Notes: generated from the sequence alone by a model not told the origin. A DNA stretch of 64,000 nt from Bradyrhizobium_A sp052115025 (GCF_052115025.1 NZ_JBFRFW010000004.1:248001-312000), one strand, 5' to 3'. Positions 7,134 to 16,276 are shown, counted from the first letter of the stretch. Numbers and translations: made by a program.

Positions 7134-10028
7134 ATGCGTTCGCCGATTGTCGATAGAGCAGATGGTAGCGCCGCCGCTCGCCTGACGGGCCGCTGGCTGC
7201 CGCGTCTCGTCACGACGTTCAGCACCATTCGCAGCCAGATCCTGATCGCCTGCCTTGCGATGTGCATCATCACCGCGGTGATGGGAACCTACGCGACGCT
7301 TGGCATCCGCCATGCCGGCGAGCTGGTGGCCAAGACGTTCGACGAATCGCTGATGTCGATCAACTATGCCCGCGCCGCGGCGGCCGACTTTTCCGCCATG
7401 CGCGCCGCCTTCGCGCGCAGCCTGGCGACCGACGACCCGGCGGTCCGCAAGGCGCTCAACGAAGAGATCGCCTCGCTCGCCAAAACCCTCACCGAGGACC
7501 TGTCGATCGCCGCCGAGCGCTCGCAGTCCGCCCGTGCCGCCGCCGCCGCCCGCAAGGCGCAGGATGCCGCGACCGCCTGGGAGAAGCTGCACCTCAAGGC
7601 GCTCGGCGGCCCCGAGGCCGCAAGCGGTGGCGCCGTCCTGATCAGCGACGTCGACCAGTATTCCAAGATCGTCGATCAGGAAGTCGAGCTGCTGGTCAAC
7701 TACACCGCGGGCGACGGCTTCCTGTTTCGCCAGCGCGCGCTCGCCGCCATCGACAAGGAGCTGCGCCTCAATCTCGCCGGCCTCGCCACCGCGCTGCTGC
7801 TGTCCGGCCTGATCGCCTGGCTGCTGTCGCGCCGGATCATCCGGCCGGTCGCTGTGGCCTCCGCAGCCGCCCGCGGCATCGCCGATGGCGATCTCGAAAC
7901 CCGCATTCCCGCCGGCGGCAACGACGAGCTGGGAATGCTGCTCAAGGCCATGGGCGTGATGCGCGACAACATCCGCGCCATGATGGAGCGGGAGATCGCC
8001 CAGCGGCGCTCCGCCCAGGCCCGCCTTGCCGATGCCCTCGAGAGCTCCCGTGAAGGCGTCGTGATGCTCGACGCGGACGGCAAGATCGCACTCGCCAACG
8101 CCCAGGCCTGCGAGTTCATCGACGGCTCACCGCAGCTGCTGTATCCGGAGCTGCTGTCGCCCGAGCAGACCCCGGACACCGCACCGAGCAGCGCCGACGC
8201 CGAGACCGCGAGCGAGGCCCGGCTGCCGGACGGGCGCTGGCTGCGCGTCAGCCGCAGCACCACCCAGGAAGGCGGCTCGATCATCGTCTACGGCGACATC
8301 ACCGCGCTGAAGCAGCAGGAAGCCCAGCTGCACGCCACCAACCTGCGGCTCGACGCGGCGCTGGAGAACATGTCGCAGGGGCTGTGCCTGTACGACCGCG
8401 AGGCGCGGCTGCAGGTGGTCAATCGCCGCTTCTGTGAGATTTTCGGCCTCGATCTCGCCCGGGTTCGATCAGGCATGACATTCGCCGAGGTGCTCGATCT
8501 CAGCGTCACCGCCGGCAACCATGCCGACCAGAGCGCCGAGGACCTGCTCGCGGACCACCAGCGCATCGTGCAGAACGAGGCAGGCAGCTACTTCCTGCAG
8601 CTCAGCGACGAACGCATCGTCGCGGTCACCTACCGGCCGACGGCCGATGGCGGCTGGCTGATCACCTATGAGGACGTCACGGAACAGCGCAAGGCGGAAT
8701 CCCAGATCGCCTTCATGGCCCGCCACGATGCCCTGACCAAGCTGCCCAACCGTTCGATGCTCGCCGAGCGCATCGAGCAGGCGATCGCCCAGGCCGGGCG
8801 CGGCTCGAACTTCGCGGTGTTCTGCCTCGACCTCGACAACTTCAAGCAGGTCAACGACACGCTGGGACATCCGGTGGGCGACGAGTTGCTATGCGCCGTC
8901 GCCGACCGGCTGCGCGCCTGCGTCCGCGAGGTCGACACCGTCGCCCGCCTCGGCGGCGACGAGTTCGCCATCATCCAGTCCGGCATCGAGGCGCCCGAGG
9001 ATGCGGCGCGCCTCGCCCGCCGCATCGTCGAATGCGTCGGCCAGCCCTACGAGTTCGGCGAGCAGCGCATCGTGATCGGCTGCAGCGCCGGCATCTCGCT
9101 GGCGCCGGGCGACGGCACCTATGGCGAGAAGCTGCTGAAGAACGCCGACGTCGCGCTGTACCGCGCCAAGACCGACGGCCGTGGCACCTGGCGTTTCTTC
9201 GAGCCGGAGATGGACGCCATCCTGCAGGAGCGGCGCGCCATTGAGCTCGACCTGCGCGAGGCGATGGAGCGCGACCAGTTCGAGCTGTTCTACCAGCCGC
9301 TGTACGATCTCAGCCTCAACGAGATCTGCGGCTTCGAAGCGCTGCTGCGCTGGCGTCATCCCGTCCGCGGCCTGGTCTCGCCGGATCAGTTCATCCCGAT
9401 CGCCGAGGAAATCGGACTGATCATCCCGCTCGGCGAGTGGGCGCTGCTGCATGCCTGCGAACAGGCGGTGACCTGGCCGAACGAGCTCAAGGTCGCCGTC
9501 AACATCTCCGCGGTCCAGTTCCGCAGCCCGCGCCTGATCGAGGCCGTTGCCGATGCGCTGGCCATCTCCCGCTTGCCGGCGCGCCGGCTCGAGCTCGAAA
9601 TCACCGAGTCGGTGCTGCTCGCCAACAGCGCCGAGACGCTGGCGACGCTGCACGAGCTGCGCGCGCTGGGGCCGCGCATCGCGCTCGACGACTTCGGCAC
9701 CGGCTATTCGTCACTGAGCTACCTGCGCAGCTTCCCGTTCGACAAGCTGAAGATCGACCGTTCCTTCGTCAAGGACGCCACCACGACGGATGGATCGGAC
9801 CTCATCGTGCGGGCCATCATCAGCCTCGGCAAGAGCCTCGGCATGCGCACCACGGCCGAAGGCGTGGAGACGGTCGAGCAGTTGAACCGGATGCGCGCCG
9901 AGGGCTGCAGCGAAGCCCAGGGCTTCCTGTTCAGTCCGCCGGTGCCGGCCACCGAGCTCGCGTCGGTGATCATGGCGTGGCACAGCGGCCCGCGCAGCCG
10001 CACCGTCACACGGATCAAGGTCTCCTGA
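7134..10028 (+). CDS. Membrane diguanylate cyclase/phosphodiesterase (HAMP-PAS-PAS-GGDEF-EAL)
   Basis: A 964-residue c-di-GMP enzyme. TM1 is at about 38-58, a helical periplasmic sensor at 59-210, and TM2 at about 215-236. HAMP follows at about 237-290, then two PAS-type regions (about 300-395 and 400-520), GGDEF (about 525-690) and EAL (about 705-950). The cyclase motif GGDEF is intact near residue 607, with an RxxD inhibitory site (REVD) five residues before it. The EAL half keeps FEALLRW, EITES, DDFGTGYSS, KIDRSF, AEGVE and QGF, so both activities are possible. No strong ribosome-binding site is visible. Confidence 0.93.
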   Translation: MRSPIVDRADGSAAARLTGRWLPRLVTTFSTIRSQILIACLAMCIITAVMGTYATLGIRHAGELVAKTFDESLMSINYARAAAADFSAMRAAFARSLATDDPAVRKALNEEIASLAKTLTEDLSIAAERSQSARAAAAARKAQDAATAWEKLHLKALGGPEAASGGAVLISDVDQYSKIVDQEVELLVNYTAGDGFLFRQRALAAIDKELRLNLAGLATALLLSGLIAWLLSRRIIRPVAVASAAARGIADGDLETRIPAGGNDELGMLLKAMGVMRDNIRAMMEREIAQRRSAQARLADALESSREGVVMLDADGKIALANAQACEFIDGSPQLLYPELLSPEQTPDTAPSSADAETASEARLPDGRWLRVSRSTTQEGGSIIVYGDITALKQQEAQLHATNLRLDAALENMSQGLCLYDREARLQVVNRRFCEIFGLDLARVRSGMTFAEVLDLSVTAGNHADQSAEDLLADHQRIVQNEAGSYFLQLSDERIVAVTYRPTADGGWLITYEDVTEQRKAESQIAFMARHDALTKLPNRSMLAERIEQAIAQAGRGSNFAVFCLDLDNFKQVNDTLGHPVGDELLCAVADRLRACVREVDTVARLGGDEFAIIQSGIEAPEDAARLARRIVECVGQPYEFGEQRIVIGCSAGISLAPGDGTYGEKLLKNADVALYRAKTDGRGTWRFFEPEMDAILQERRAIELDLREAMERDQFELFYQPLYDLSLNEICGFEALLRWRHPVRGLVSPDQFIPIAEEIGLIIPLGEWALLHACEQAVTWPNELKVAVNISAVQFRSPRLIEAVADALAISRLPARRLELEITESVLLANSAETLATLHELRALGPRIALDDFGTGYSSLSYLRSFPFDKLKIDRSFVKDATTTDGSDLIVRAIISLGKSLGMRTTAEGVETVEQLNRMRAEGCSEAQGFLFSPPVPATELASVIMAWHSGPRSRTVTRIKVS

Positions 10029-10040
10029 GGCCACGCACGG

Positions 10041-10472
10041 TCACTCCTCGCGCAGCGACTTGGTCATGAAGATGCGGCTGGTGCCGGGCGGATCGCAGGC
10101 GATCTCACCGAACCGCCGCCAGCCATGGCGGGCATAGAAGTCCGGCGCCTGGAAGCTGATGGTGTAGAGGACGGCGGCACGACAACCACGCCGGCGCCCC
10201 TCGTCCTCGAACCGGCGCAACACCTCGGCGCCGATGCCGCGGCCGCGCAGCACATTGGGCAGGAACAGCAGGTCGAGAAACAGCAGCCCGAACGACGATC
10301 GCCCCGTGGCGCCGCCGGCAGGCTGCCCCGAGACCGGATCACGCACCACGACCGCGAGTGCGCGCTGGTCGCCATAGCCGGCCGCCGCGGCGTTGAAGCG
10401 TGCAAGACCGCCGCCGATCGCCTGCATGGCGGCGGCATCGACGACGACAGAGACCTCAATGACCGGATTCAT
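10041..10472 (-). CDS. GNAT family N-acetyltransferase
   Basis: A 143-residue acetyltransferase of the GNAT fold. The acetyl-CoA binding motif A is visible as LPNVLRGRGIGAEVLRRFE, followed by the motif B region LYTISFQAPDFYARHGWRRFG, where the FYxxxGW pattern is typical of the family. The start at 10472 (MNPVIEV) begins the first strand; an open frame continues upstream but would read through the lipoprotein region in the wrong frame. The acceptor substrate is unknown. It converges with the preceding c-di-GMP gene (12 bases between stops) and lies 95 bases after the lipoprotein gene on the same strand. Confidence 0.85.
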   Translation of the reverse strand: MNPVIEVSVVVDAAAMQAIGGGLARFNAAAAGYGDQRALAVVVRDPVSGQPAGGATGRSSFGLLFLDLLFLPNVLRGRGIGAEVLRRFEDEGRRRGCRAAVLYTISFQAPDFYARHGWRRFGEIACDPPGTSRIFMTKSLREE

Positions 10473-10567
10473 GCCGCCGCTCCCGCCGGGATCAAGCGAT
10501 GGCGAGGATTGCGCGGGCGCGGCCGCAGCGCAAGGCTGCGAAATGCCGGCGCCCGGCTGTGCGGCGC

Positions 10568-10915
10568 TCAGCGCGCCAGGCAGTCGCGGCAGATCACGAG
10601 ATGCTGCCTGAGCTCCTGCTCCGCGGCATCGGCCTCGCTCTGCTGCTGCGCATAGGCGTCGATCGGGTTCGACCGCCCCGCCGCCGTGGCGGGCGCGACG
10701 GCATTGAGCGGGCCAAGCACGATCTCGTGGCGCGGGCGGCGCGGCCGCTTGACCGGCTGCGGCGTCTCCGACGGACGCGACCCGGCGCCGTCCCAGGCGA
10801 TCTGCACGCCCACGGGTGACGGCGCGGTGCACAGGCCCGAGGTACAGCAACCACCAAGCGCCAGCGCCACGACGCCCAGCGCCGCCCATTTCACCACGGC
10901 CATCGGACCACTCAT
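10568..10915 (-). CDS. Small lipoprotein of unknown function
   Basis: A 115-residue protein with a lipoprotein signal: a hydrophobic segment (VVKWAALGVVALALGGC) ends in the lipobox ALGGC, giving a mature N-terminal cysteine. The mature part is proline- and basic-rich (KRPRRPRHE) and ends with a charged helix and a CRDC pair. Alternative starts at 10966 and 10903 exist; 10915 puts the signal peptide at a normal length. I do not recognise the family. The paired cysteines near the C-terminus (VICRDCLAR) could form a disulphide or bind metal. Confidence 0.65.
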   Translation of the reverse strand: MSGPMAVVKWAALGVVALALGGCCTSGLCTAPSPVGVQIAWDGAGSRPSETPQPVKRPRRPRHEIVLGPLNAVAPATAAGRSNPIDAYAQQQSEADAAEQELRQHLVICRDCLAR

Positions 10916-10988
10916 CACCACGCCGCCTGTCGCTACACTGGAAGCGGCCTCACGCGCGACAGCCATGGTGTTACGGCCAACTGGTTAA

Positions 10989-11010
10989 GAACAGGGTAAA
11001 TGCCCTGTTC
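10989..11010 (-). terminator. Perfect 8-bp hairpin after the cupin gene
   Basis: GAACAGGG (10989-10996) and CCCTGTTC (11003-11010) form a perfect stem with a 6-base loop. It lies 22 bases past the cupin stop codon on the minus strand and is followed there by only TTAACC, so the U-tract is weak. It may be an intrinsic terminator or an mRNA-stabilising hairpin; being in the gap before the lipoprotein gene, an operator is also possible. Confidence 0.45.
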
Positions 11011-11032
11011 ACCATGCTGCACCGGCGGCACA

Positions 11033-11569
11033 TCACTGGTGATAGGTCGTCAGTTCCGCGCCCTCGTCGGCGACGAAGACCGCGAGCAGCTCCGCCGGTT
11101 CGACCACACTGGCATTCTCCGACACGAGATGCACCGCGCCCGGCGGCTCGAAAAAGCTCTCGCCGGGCTTGAAGGTCTCGACCGGGCCGCCTGCGAGCTG
11201 CGAGCGGATGGTGCCCTTGATGATGTAGGCGGTCACTGAGCCGCTGTGATGATGCGGCGGCGAAAACCCGCCGGGACCATAGCTCACCCGCACCACGGTG
11301 ACGCGCTTGCCCGGCACGTTCGGCAGCGCGTGGGATGTCACCGGCGTCACCACCGGTTGCTGCCGCGCATCGCGTCCGTCGGCGGCATTGGCGGCACAGA
11401 TGATGCCCGACAGCGCTGACTGCGGATCGGCCATCCGCTGCAGCGGCGCCGCCGCGCTGCCGATCGCCATCGCGACCGCAAGGCCCGCGGCAGCGGCCGG
11501 CAGCGGACCGCGGCAAAGCCGCCAGCTCGTGCCGGACGGGATCAGGGCAGTCATTGTCGTCATCGTCAT
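11033..11569 (-). CDS. Exported cupin domain protein
   Basis: A 178-residue protein with an N-terminal signal or anchor (AAAAGLAVAMAIGSAAA) and one cupin barrel. The metal-binding histidines are in FSPPHHHSGSVTAYIIKG, the first cupin motif, and the second motif is FFEPPGAVHLVSEN. The start at 11569 has a good ribosome-binding site (GAGGAGAT just upstream). A longer frame from 11671 would extend into the MATE gene and adds no signal-like sequence. It follows the MATE exporter gene with 46 bases between and may be its operon partner. The ligand is unknown. Confidence 0.8.
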   Translation of the reverse strand: MTMTTMTALIPSGTSWRLCRGPLPAAAAGLAVAMAIGSAAAPLQRMADPQSALSGIICAANAADGRDARQQPVVTPVTSHALPNVPGKRVTVVRVSYGPGGFSPPHHHSGSVTAYIIKGTIRSQLAGGPVETFKPGESFFEPPGAVHLVSENASVVEPAELLAVFVADEGAELTTYHQ

Positions 11570-11615
11570 ATCTCCTCTGCGAGATGCGCCGCACCGGCGA
11601 AACCCGCGGTTCAGA

Positions 11616-13013
11616 TCAGGGACGCGCGTCCCAGCGGCTCGTCGACATCGCGACGATGGCGCCGAGGCCATAGGCCAGGAGCCCCGCGGCGGCGAGCAGG
11701 ACCAGCCGCGACAGGCTCAGCCCCGCGCGGGTGATCCACATCGTGCCGGCCACGACCACCAGCAGGCGGAATGATTGCGCCAGCACCATCGGCACGATGC
11801 GGCCGGAGCCTTGCGAGGCGTAGTAAAGGCAGTGCGCGAGGCCAAAGCCGGCGAACGCCGGTCCCGCGAGATGCAGGTAGGTGTTCGCGGCCACGACCAC
11901 GGCGGCATCGTCGCTGAACAGCGCGACCCACAGCGACGGCACGGCCGCGACGATCAGGCCGAGCAGGCCGGTCGCGCCAAAACCGAGGAGACCGGCCGTC
12001 CACGCCGCCCGACGCGCCCGCGCGACATCGCCGGCGCCGATCGCGGCGCCCACCATCGGCGTCGCCGACACGCCGAACGCAAAGGTCAGCGGCATCATCA
12101 GCAGTTCGAGGCGCGCGCCGATGCCATAGCCGGCGAGCGCGTCGGTGGAGAGTTGCGCCGCCAGATGCGCCAGCACCAGCAATGCGCCGATCGCCTGGCA
12201 GGCGGCAAGGCACGCCGGCGCGCCGACGCGCAGGATCTCGCCGAACAGCCTGGGATCGAGCGGTGCGAGGCGCCAGTCGAAGCGCAGGCGGGCGCGGCCC
12301 GACGCCAGATACAGCGCCAGCCCGATCGCCGCCGTGGTGTAGGCCACCAGCACGCCGCACGCGACTCCGGCCATGCCGAGCCGCGGCAGCGGCCCGAGCC
12401 CGAGGCCGAGCGCGCCGCCGACCGTGATCTGCAGCAGTGCGATGCCGACGAACGTCGCCGACGGCACGATCATGTCGCCGGTGCCGCGCAGCACCGACGC
12501 CAGCGCATTGGTGAGCCAGATCGCCCCCGCGGCCGCGAAGGCAACGCGCGCATAGGCGAGCGCGGCGTCGAGCACCGCGCCGTCGCCGCCGAGCCAATGG
12601 AAGATCGGCCGGCCGAAGCCGATGATGACGAGCGTGAAGGTGAGCCCGGCACAGCCGGCGATCACCACCGCATGGCGCACCAGCGCCGTCGCCCGGGCGG
12701 TGTCGCCGGCGCCGAGCGCGCGCGCCACCGCCGCCGTGATGCCGCCGCCCATGGCGCCGATCGCCATCATCTGCAGCAGCATGAACACCGGCAGCACCAG
12801 CGCGATGGCGGCGAGCGCATCGGTGCCGAGGCGACCGACATAGCCGGTCTCGGCGATGCTGATCGCGGTGACCGCGCACAGCGACACCGCGTTGGGCACG
12901 CTGAGGCGCAACAGCGTCGGCAGCACTGGCGCCTGCAGCAGGCGGCCCGCCGGCGCCGCGCCGTGGCGGAAGCGCGGCGGCCCGGCGGCGGATATCGTCT
13001 CGACCCTTGTCAT
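11616..13013 (-). CDS. MATE family efflux transporter
   Basis: A 465-residue multidrug and toxic compound extrusion protein of about 12 membrane helices in two pseudo-symmetric halves, close to the normal family length. It starts MTRVETISAAG and the first helix begins near residue 35 (LSVPNAVSLCAVTAISIAE). MATE proteins export cationic or toxic organic compounds using H+ or Na+ gradients. It is divergent from the MocR-type regulator at 13043, with 29 bases between start codons, so the regulator very probably controls it. The cupin gene lies downstream on the same strand. Confidence 0.9.
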   Translation of the reverse strand: MTRVETISAAGPPRFRHGAAPAGRLLQAPVLPTLLRLSVPNAVSLCAVTAISIAETGYVGRLGTDALAAIALVLPVFMLLQMMAIGAMGGGITAAVARALGAGDTARATALVRHAVVIAGCAGLTFTLVIIGFGRPIFHWLGGDGAVLDAALAYARVAFAAAGAIWLTNALASVLRGTGDMIVPSATFVGIALLQITVGGALGLGLGPLPRLGMAGVACGVLVAYTTAAIGLALYLASGRARLRFDWRLAPLDPRLFGEILRVGAPACLAACQAIGALLVLAHLAAQLSTDALAGYGIGARLELLMMPLTFAFGVSATPMVGAAIGAGDVARARRAAWTAGLLGFGATGLLGLIVAAVPSLWVALFSDDAAVVVAANTYLHLAGPAFAGFGLAHCLYYASQGSGRIVPMVLAQSFRLLVVVAGTMWITRAGLSLSRLVLLAAAGLLAYGLGAIVAMSTSRWDARP

Positions 13014-13035
13014 GGGTTCAGCGTGCCCTGATAAT
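13007..13035 (+). promoter_or_regulatory. Sigma-70-like promoter for the MocR-type gene
   Basis: TTGTCA (13007-13012) and GATAAT (13030-13035) are separated by 17 bases and closely match a housekeeping promoter. The expected transcription start is at about 13042, next to the ATG at 13043, which would make the mRNA leaderless. The -10 element overlaps the left arm of the inverted repeat at 13034-13044. Confidence 0.5.
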
Positions 13036-13056
13036 TGGCTCCATGAAAAGGTCCAA
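13028..13056 (-). promoter_or_regulatory. Candidate promoter for the MATE gene
   Basis: On the minus strand TTGGAC (13056-13051) and TATCAG (13033-13028) have a 17-base spacer. Its -35 element lies in the central operator half site, and its -10 overlaps the opposing promoter. The predicted start is near 13021, 8 bases before the MATE start codon. The match to consensus is moderate. Confidence 0.35.
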
Positions 13057-13081
13057 TCAACGTAAAGACGATGGAGCCAAT
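13034..13081. promoter_or_regulatory. Candidate MocR operator: ATTGGCTCCAT inverted repeat plus half site
   Basis: ATTGGCTCCAT (13034-13044) and its exact reverse complement ATGGAGCCAAT (13071-13081) flank a third related element, GGTCCAAT (13050-13057). Three copies of the same GG-x-CCAAT core sit over the divergent MATE/MocR promoters and the start of the regulator. MocR/GabR proteins typically bind multiple repeats in their own divergent promoter, so this is a strong operator candidate. Confidence 0.6.
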
Positions 13082-14512
13082 CCAGCAGGCGCGGCCACCG
13101 TCGCCGGGCGCGGCGACACCCTGACGGAACGGCTGCACCGCGAGCTCAAGGCCGAGATCCTGAGCGGCCGGCGGATCGGCGGCACCCGCCTGCCCTCGAC
13201 GCGCCAATTCGGCGTGCAGGCCGGTGTCTCCCGCAACATCGTGCTCGCGGTCTACGACCTCTTGCTGAGCGAGGGGCTGGTCGTCAGCCGGCGCGGCGCC
13301 GGCACCTTCGTGCGTGATGGCGCGGCGCGGCCGTCACAGCCGCCGCCGGCGTTCGACCCGCGTGTGCTGCAGGCCCGCATCCGCTCGCCCTGGCGCGACG
13401 GCGGCCTCACCGACCCCATCGCCGCATCGGCGCCGTTCGACTTTCGCATCGGCATTCCCGATACGAGGCGGTTTCCGCATGACGTGTGGCGGCGCTCGAT
13501 CGCCCGCGCGGCGCGCGAGCTTGCGCGCCGCGGCGGCAACCTCGGCCCGTCGGACGGCCTGGCGCCGCTGCGCGCCGCCATCGCCCGCCATGTCTCGTTC
13601 GCCCGCGCCGTCGCCTGCACGGCGGACGACATCATCGTCACCGCCGGCGCGCAGCAGGCGCTCGACCTGATCGCCCGCGTGCTGGTGACGCCGAACCGCA
13701 CCGTCGCCGCAGTCGAGGATCCCGGCTATCCGCCGGCTGCACATGTCCTCGCCGCGGCCGGCGCACGGCTGCATCCGGTCGCGGTCGATGCGCAGGGCCT
13801 CGTGGTCGACGCGCTGCCGCGCGCGGCCACGCTGATCTACACCACGCCGTCGCACCAGTTCCCGCTCGGCGCCGTGCTGTCGGCGCAACGCCGCGCGGCG
13901 CTGATAGCATTCGCCCACGCCCGTGGCGCCGTGATCATCGAGGACGACTATGACGGCGAATTCCGCCATCACGGCCGGCCGCTCGACGCGCTGCAGACCC
14001 TCGACCGCGCCGGACAGGTGATCTATGTCGGCACGTTCTCCAAGAGCCTGTTCCCGGCGCTGCGGCTCGGCTTCATCGTTGCGCCGCCGTGGCTGCGGCG
14101 GGCGCTCGTCGCAGCCAAGCAGCTCGCGGACTGGCAATGCCCGCTGCTCGAGCAGATCGCCCTCGCCCATTTCATCGACGACGGCCATCTTGCGCGCCAC
14201 GTGCGGCGCATGCGGCGTATCTATGCGGAGCGGCATGACGCCCTGACGGCGGCGATCCAGCGCGACCTCGGCAAGGCCTTGACGCTTATTCCATCGTCGA
14301 GCGGCCTGCATCTCGCCGCCCTGACGGCGCCTGGCAAGAGCGCGGCGGCGCTCGCCACCCGCGCCCGCAACGCCGGCATTGCCATCCAGACCGCACGGGC
14401 CTACCGCAGGGATCACGGCGGCGGCGATGGCCTCGTGTTCGGCATCGGCCAGATCGAGACCGACGCGATCGACACCGCCATCCGGCGGCTGGCGCGCCTC
14501 CTCACCCCGTGA
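13043..14512 (+). CDS. MocR/GabR-type regulator (GntR HTH + aminotransferase fold)
   Basis: A 489-residue fusion regulator. An N-terminal GntR winged helix (about 25-100, with LPSTRQFGVQAGVSRNIV) is linked to a fold-type I aminotransferase-like domain (about 120-485). The PLP lysine is in VGTFSKSLFPALRLGF, and EDDYDGEFRH is the usual aspartate-containing motif. MocR proteins use PLP as cofactor or sensor and often control PLP, GABA or taurine genes, but the target here looks like the divergent MATE exporter. The start at 13043 fits the promoter at 13007-13035; an alternative start at 13007 would overlap the MATE gene. Confidence 0.9.
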   Translation: MKRSNQRKDDGANPAGAATVAGRGDTLTERLHRELKAEILSGRRIGGTRLPSTRQFGVQAGVSRNIVLAVYDLLLSEGLVVSRRGAGTFVRDGAARPSQPPPAFDPRVLQARIRSPWRDGGLTDPIAASAPFDFRIGIPDTRRFPHDVWRRSIARAARELARRGGNLGPSDGLAPLRAAIARHVSFARAVACTADDIIVTAGAQQALDLIARVLVTPNRTVAAVEDPGYPPAAHVLAAAGARLHPVAVDAQGLVVDALPRAATLIYTTPSHQFPLGAVLSAQRRAALIAFAHARGAVIIEDDYDGEFRHHGRPLDALQTLDRAGQVIYVGTFSKSLFPALRLGFIVAPPWLRRALVAAKQLADWQCPLLEQIALAHFIDDGHLARHVRRMRRIYAERHDALTAAIQRDLGKALTLIPSSSGLHLAALTAPGKSAAALATRARNAGIAIQTARAYRRDHGGGDGLVFGIGQIETDAIDTAIRRLARLLTP

Positions 14513-14531
14513 GGCCGGCGCGCCGCGTCGT

Positions 14532-16274
14532 TCAGAAGAACAGTACGTCGTCGGCGGCCGCGTCGGCGGGGGCTGCCGCGGCGATCTCCACCACCGGCGC
14601 GAGCCCGAGCTGGCGCAGGAAGGCATTATGCACGTCGCGCTCGCCCGCCATGGTGTAGAGCGGATAGAGCTCGTTCCGCACCAGTTCGCCGAAGCCATGC
14701 CGGTCGGCCTGCCCGATGGTCGCGACCGGCTCGCCTGCCGCGGCAAGGTCGTTGACGAGATGCTTGACGCCGCGCAGCTCGTGCGCAAAGCCACGCAGCC
14801 GTTCTTCGGCCGCCCTGATCAGCTGCCCGAACTGCTCGCCCTCCGTCGACAGCCGGCCGCGCAACGCGAACAGCTGGGCATTGCCGCCGCCGATGTCCTG
14901 CACCACCTGGGCGATCGTCGGCGCGAGATCGCCGACCTGCGCAGTATCGCCGTGCTGCTGGAGGTCGCGCAGGGATGCTGCCGCCTCGCCGATCTTGTCG
15001 AGGATCGGCTTCAGCAGCTCGGCGCTGCCGGAAATGTCCTTGGCGGTGCTGCCGAGCTCGTTGGCGATCACCACCAGCGCATGGCCTTCCGTGCCGAGAT
15101 GCGCCGCCTTCAGGCTGGCGTTCATGCCGACCAGGATGATGTCGGCGACCGCTTCGCCGAGCTCGGCGATGGTGCGGCCGAACTGCGTCAGCGTGCCCTC
15201 GAAGATCGCGGTGGCATCCGCCACCGACCTGCGGGCGATCTCGCACTGGGCGATCAGGGCCGACGCCTGGGCAAGGCCCTGCTTCACCGCATCCAGGAAC
15301 GAGCCCATTCCGCCATCGCGGTCGCTGTACAGCGCGCGGCCGCCATCGATCATGCGCGCGGCGTCGGCCGACAGCACCTGCAGGCCACGGCCGATGCGAT
15401 CGATCTCGGCTTCGAAGCCACCGATCGTATCCGCGAGCTGACCGGACTGCAGCCGCAGCACGAGGCTGGCACAGGCCTGCCCGGCGACCTGCTCGGGCAC
15501 GAGGCGTGCATCATCGGGCCGGTCGACCAGCGCCAGCGCCGTACAGACATGCTCGAGCCGCTGCCGGACGCTGTCACCGGCCTGCAGCGACACGATCATC
15601 TCTCCGACCGCCATCGAGATCTGCGCCGCGCCGGCCGACGCGGCCTGCGCCACGTCGCAGCTCTGCGCCTGCCCGCGCCGGATCTCCGCATAGGCGGCGA
15701 CGAGATCGGCGCCGACCGACCGCAGCCCGCCGCCATAGGCCAGCTCGAACTGGGTCTGCCGCGAAAGTGCGGCGCCGATCGCCTGCGCGAGGCGCTCCTG
15801 ATCGCGGCTGCAGGCATCGACCAGGCCCTGCGCCGACTTCGCGAGGTCGAGCACCTCCTGGGTGAAATCGATGAAATGACCACGGTTGTTGCTGAGCGAG
15901 ACGGCCTCGATCCGCGCGCTGCGCGCGATCACCGCGACCATCTGGATCGACTTGACGAGACGCTGCAACAGCAGCGCGATGTCGCTGCAGCCCTCGCCGA
16001 TCGCCTTCAGGGCGACACTCTGCCGCGGCAGCGCGTCGGCGAGCCCGGTCAGGCGTTCGGCGATCGCCTGCAGCGCCGTCGAAGCGCTCTCCATGTCCGC
16101 GCCCGACAGCTGCGTCGAGATGGCGGCAAGGTCGCGCTGCAGGCCCTCGAAGATGCCGTGCGAGCGCCCGAGATGGTCGCCGACGCGCGCGAACGTATCC
16201 TCGATCCGCACCGTCACGGCGGCGACGGCGCTGCGCGCGCCCGCGGCGGTGTCCTCCAATCGTCCTGCGCTCAT
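14532..16274 (-). CDS. Soluble MCP-like chemotaxis protein with two signalling-tip-like segments
   Basis: A 580-residue, almost wholly helical protein with no membrane segment. Two stretches resemble the hairpin tip of methyl-accepting proteins: one around ARSARIEAVSLSNNRGHF (about residue 110) and one around GMNASLKAAHLGTEGHAL (about 395). Between them, SLQAGDSVRQRLEHV recalls the segment seen in other chemotaxis helical proteins. The start codon is 2 bases after the cheB stop, so it is the last gene of the che operon. A longer open frame that continues through cheB is an antisense-like artefact in another frame. It may be a cytoplasmic receptor or an adaptor; the ligand is unknown. Confidence 0.7.
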   Translation of the reverse strand: MSAGRLEDTAAGARSAVAAVTVRIEDTFARVGDHLGRSHGIFEGLQRDLAAISTQLSGADMESASTALQAIAERLTGLADALPRQSVALKAIGEGCSDIALLLQRLVKSIQMVAVIARSARIEAVSLSNNRGHFIDFTQEVLDLAKSAQGLVDACSRDQERLAQAIGAALSRQTQFELAYGGGLRSVGADLVAAYAEIRRGQAQSCDVAQAASAGAAQISMAVGEMIVSLQAGDSVRQRLEHVCTALALVDRPDDARLVPEQVAGQACASLVLRLQSGQLADTIGGFEAEIDRIGRGLQVLSADAARMIDGGRALYSDRDGGMGSFLDAVKQGLAQASALIAQCEIARRSVADATAIFEGTLTQFGRTIAELGEAVADIILVGMNASLKAAHLGTEGHALVVIANELGSTAKDISGSAELLKPILDKIGEAAASLRDLQQHGDTAQVGDLAPTIAQVVQDIGGGNAQLFALRGRLSTEGEQFGQLIRAAEERLRGFAHELRGVKHLVNDLAAAGEPVATIGQADRHGFGELVRNELYPLYTMAGERDVHNAFLRQLGLAPVVEIAAAAPADAAADDVLFF

Positions 16275-16276
16275 TG

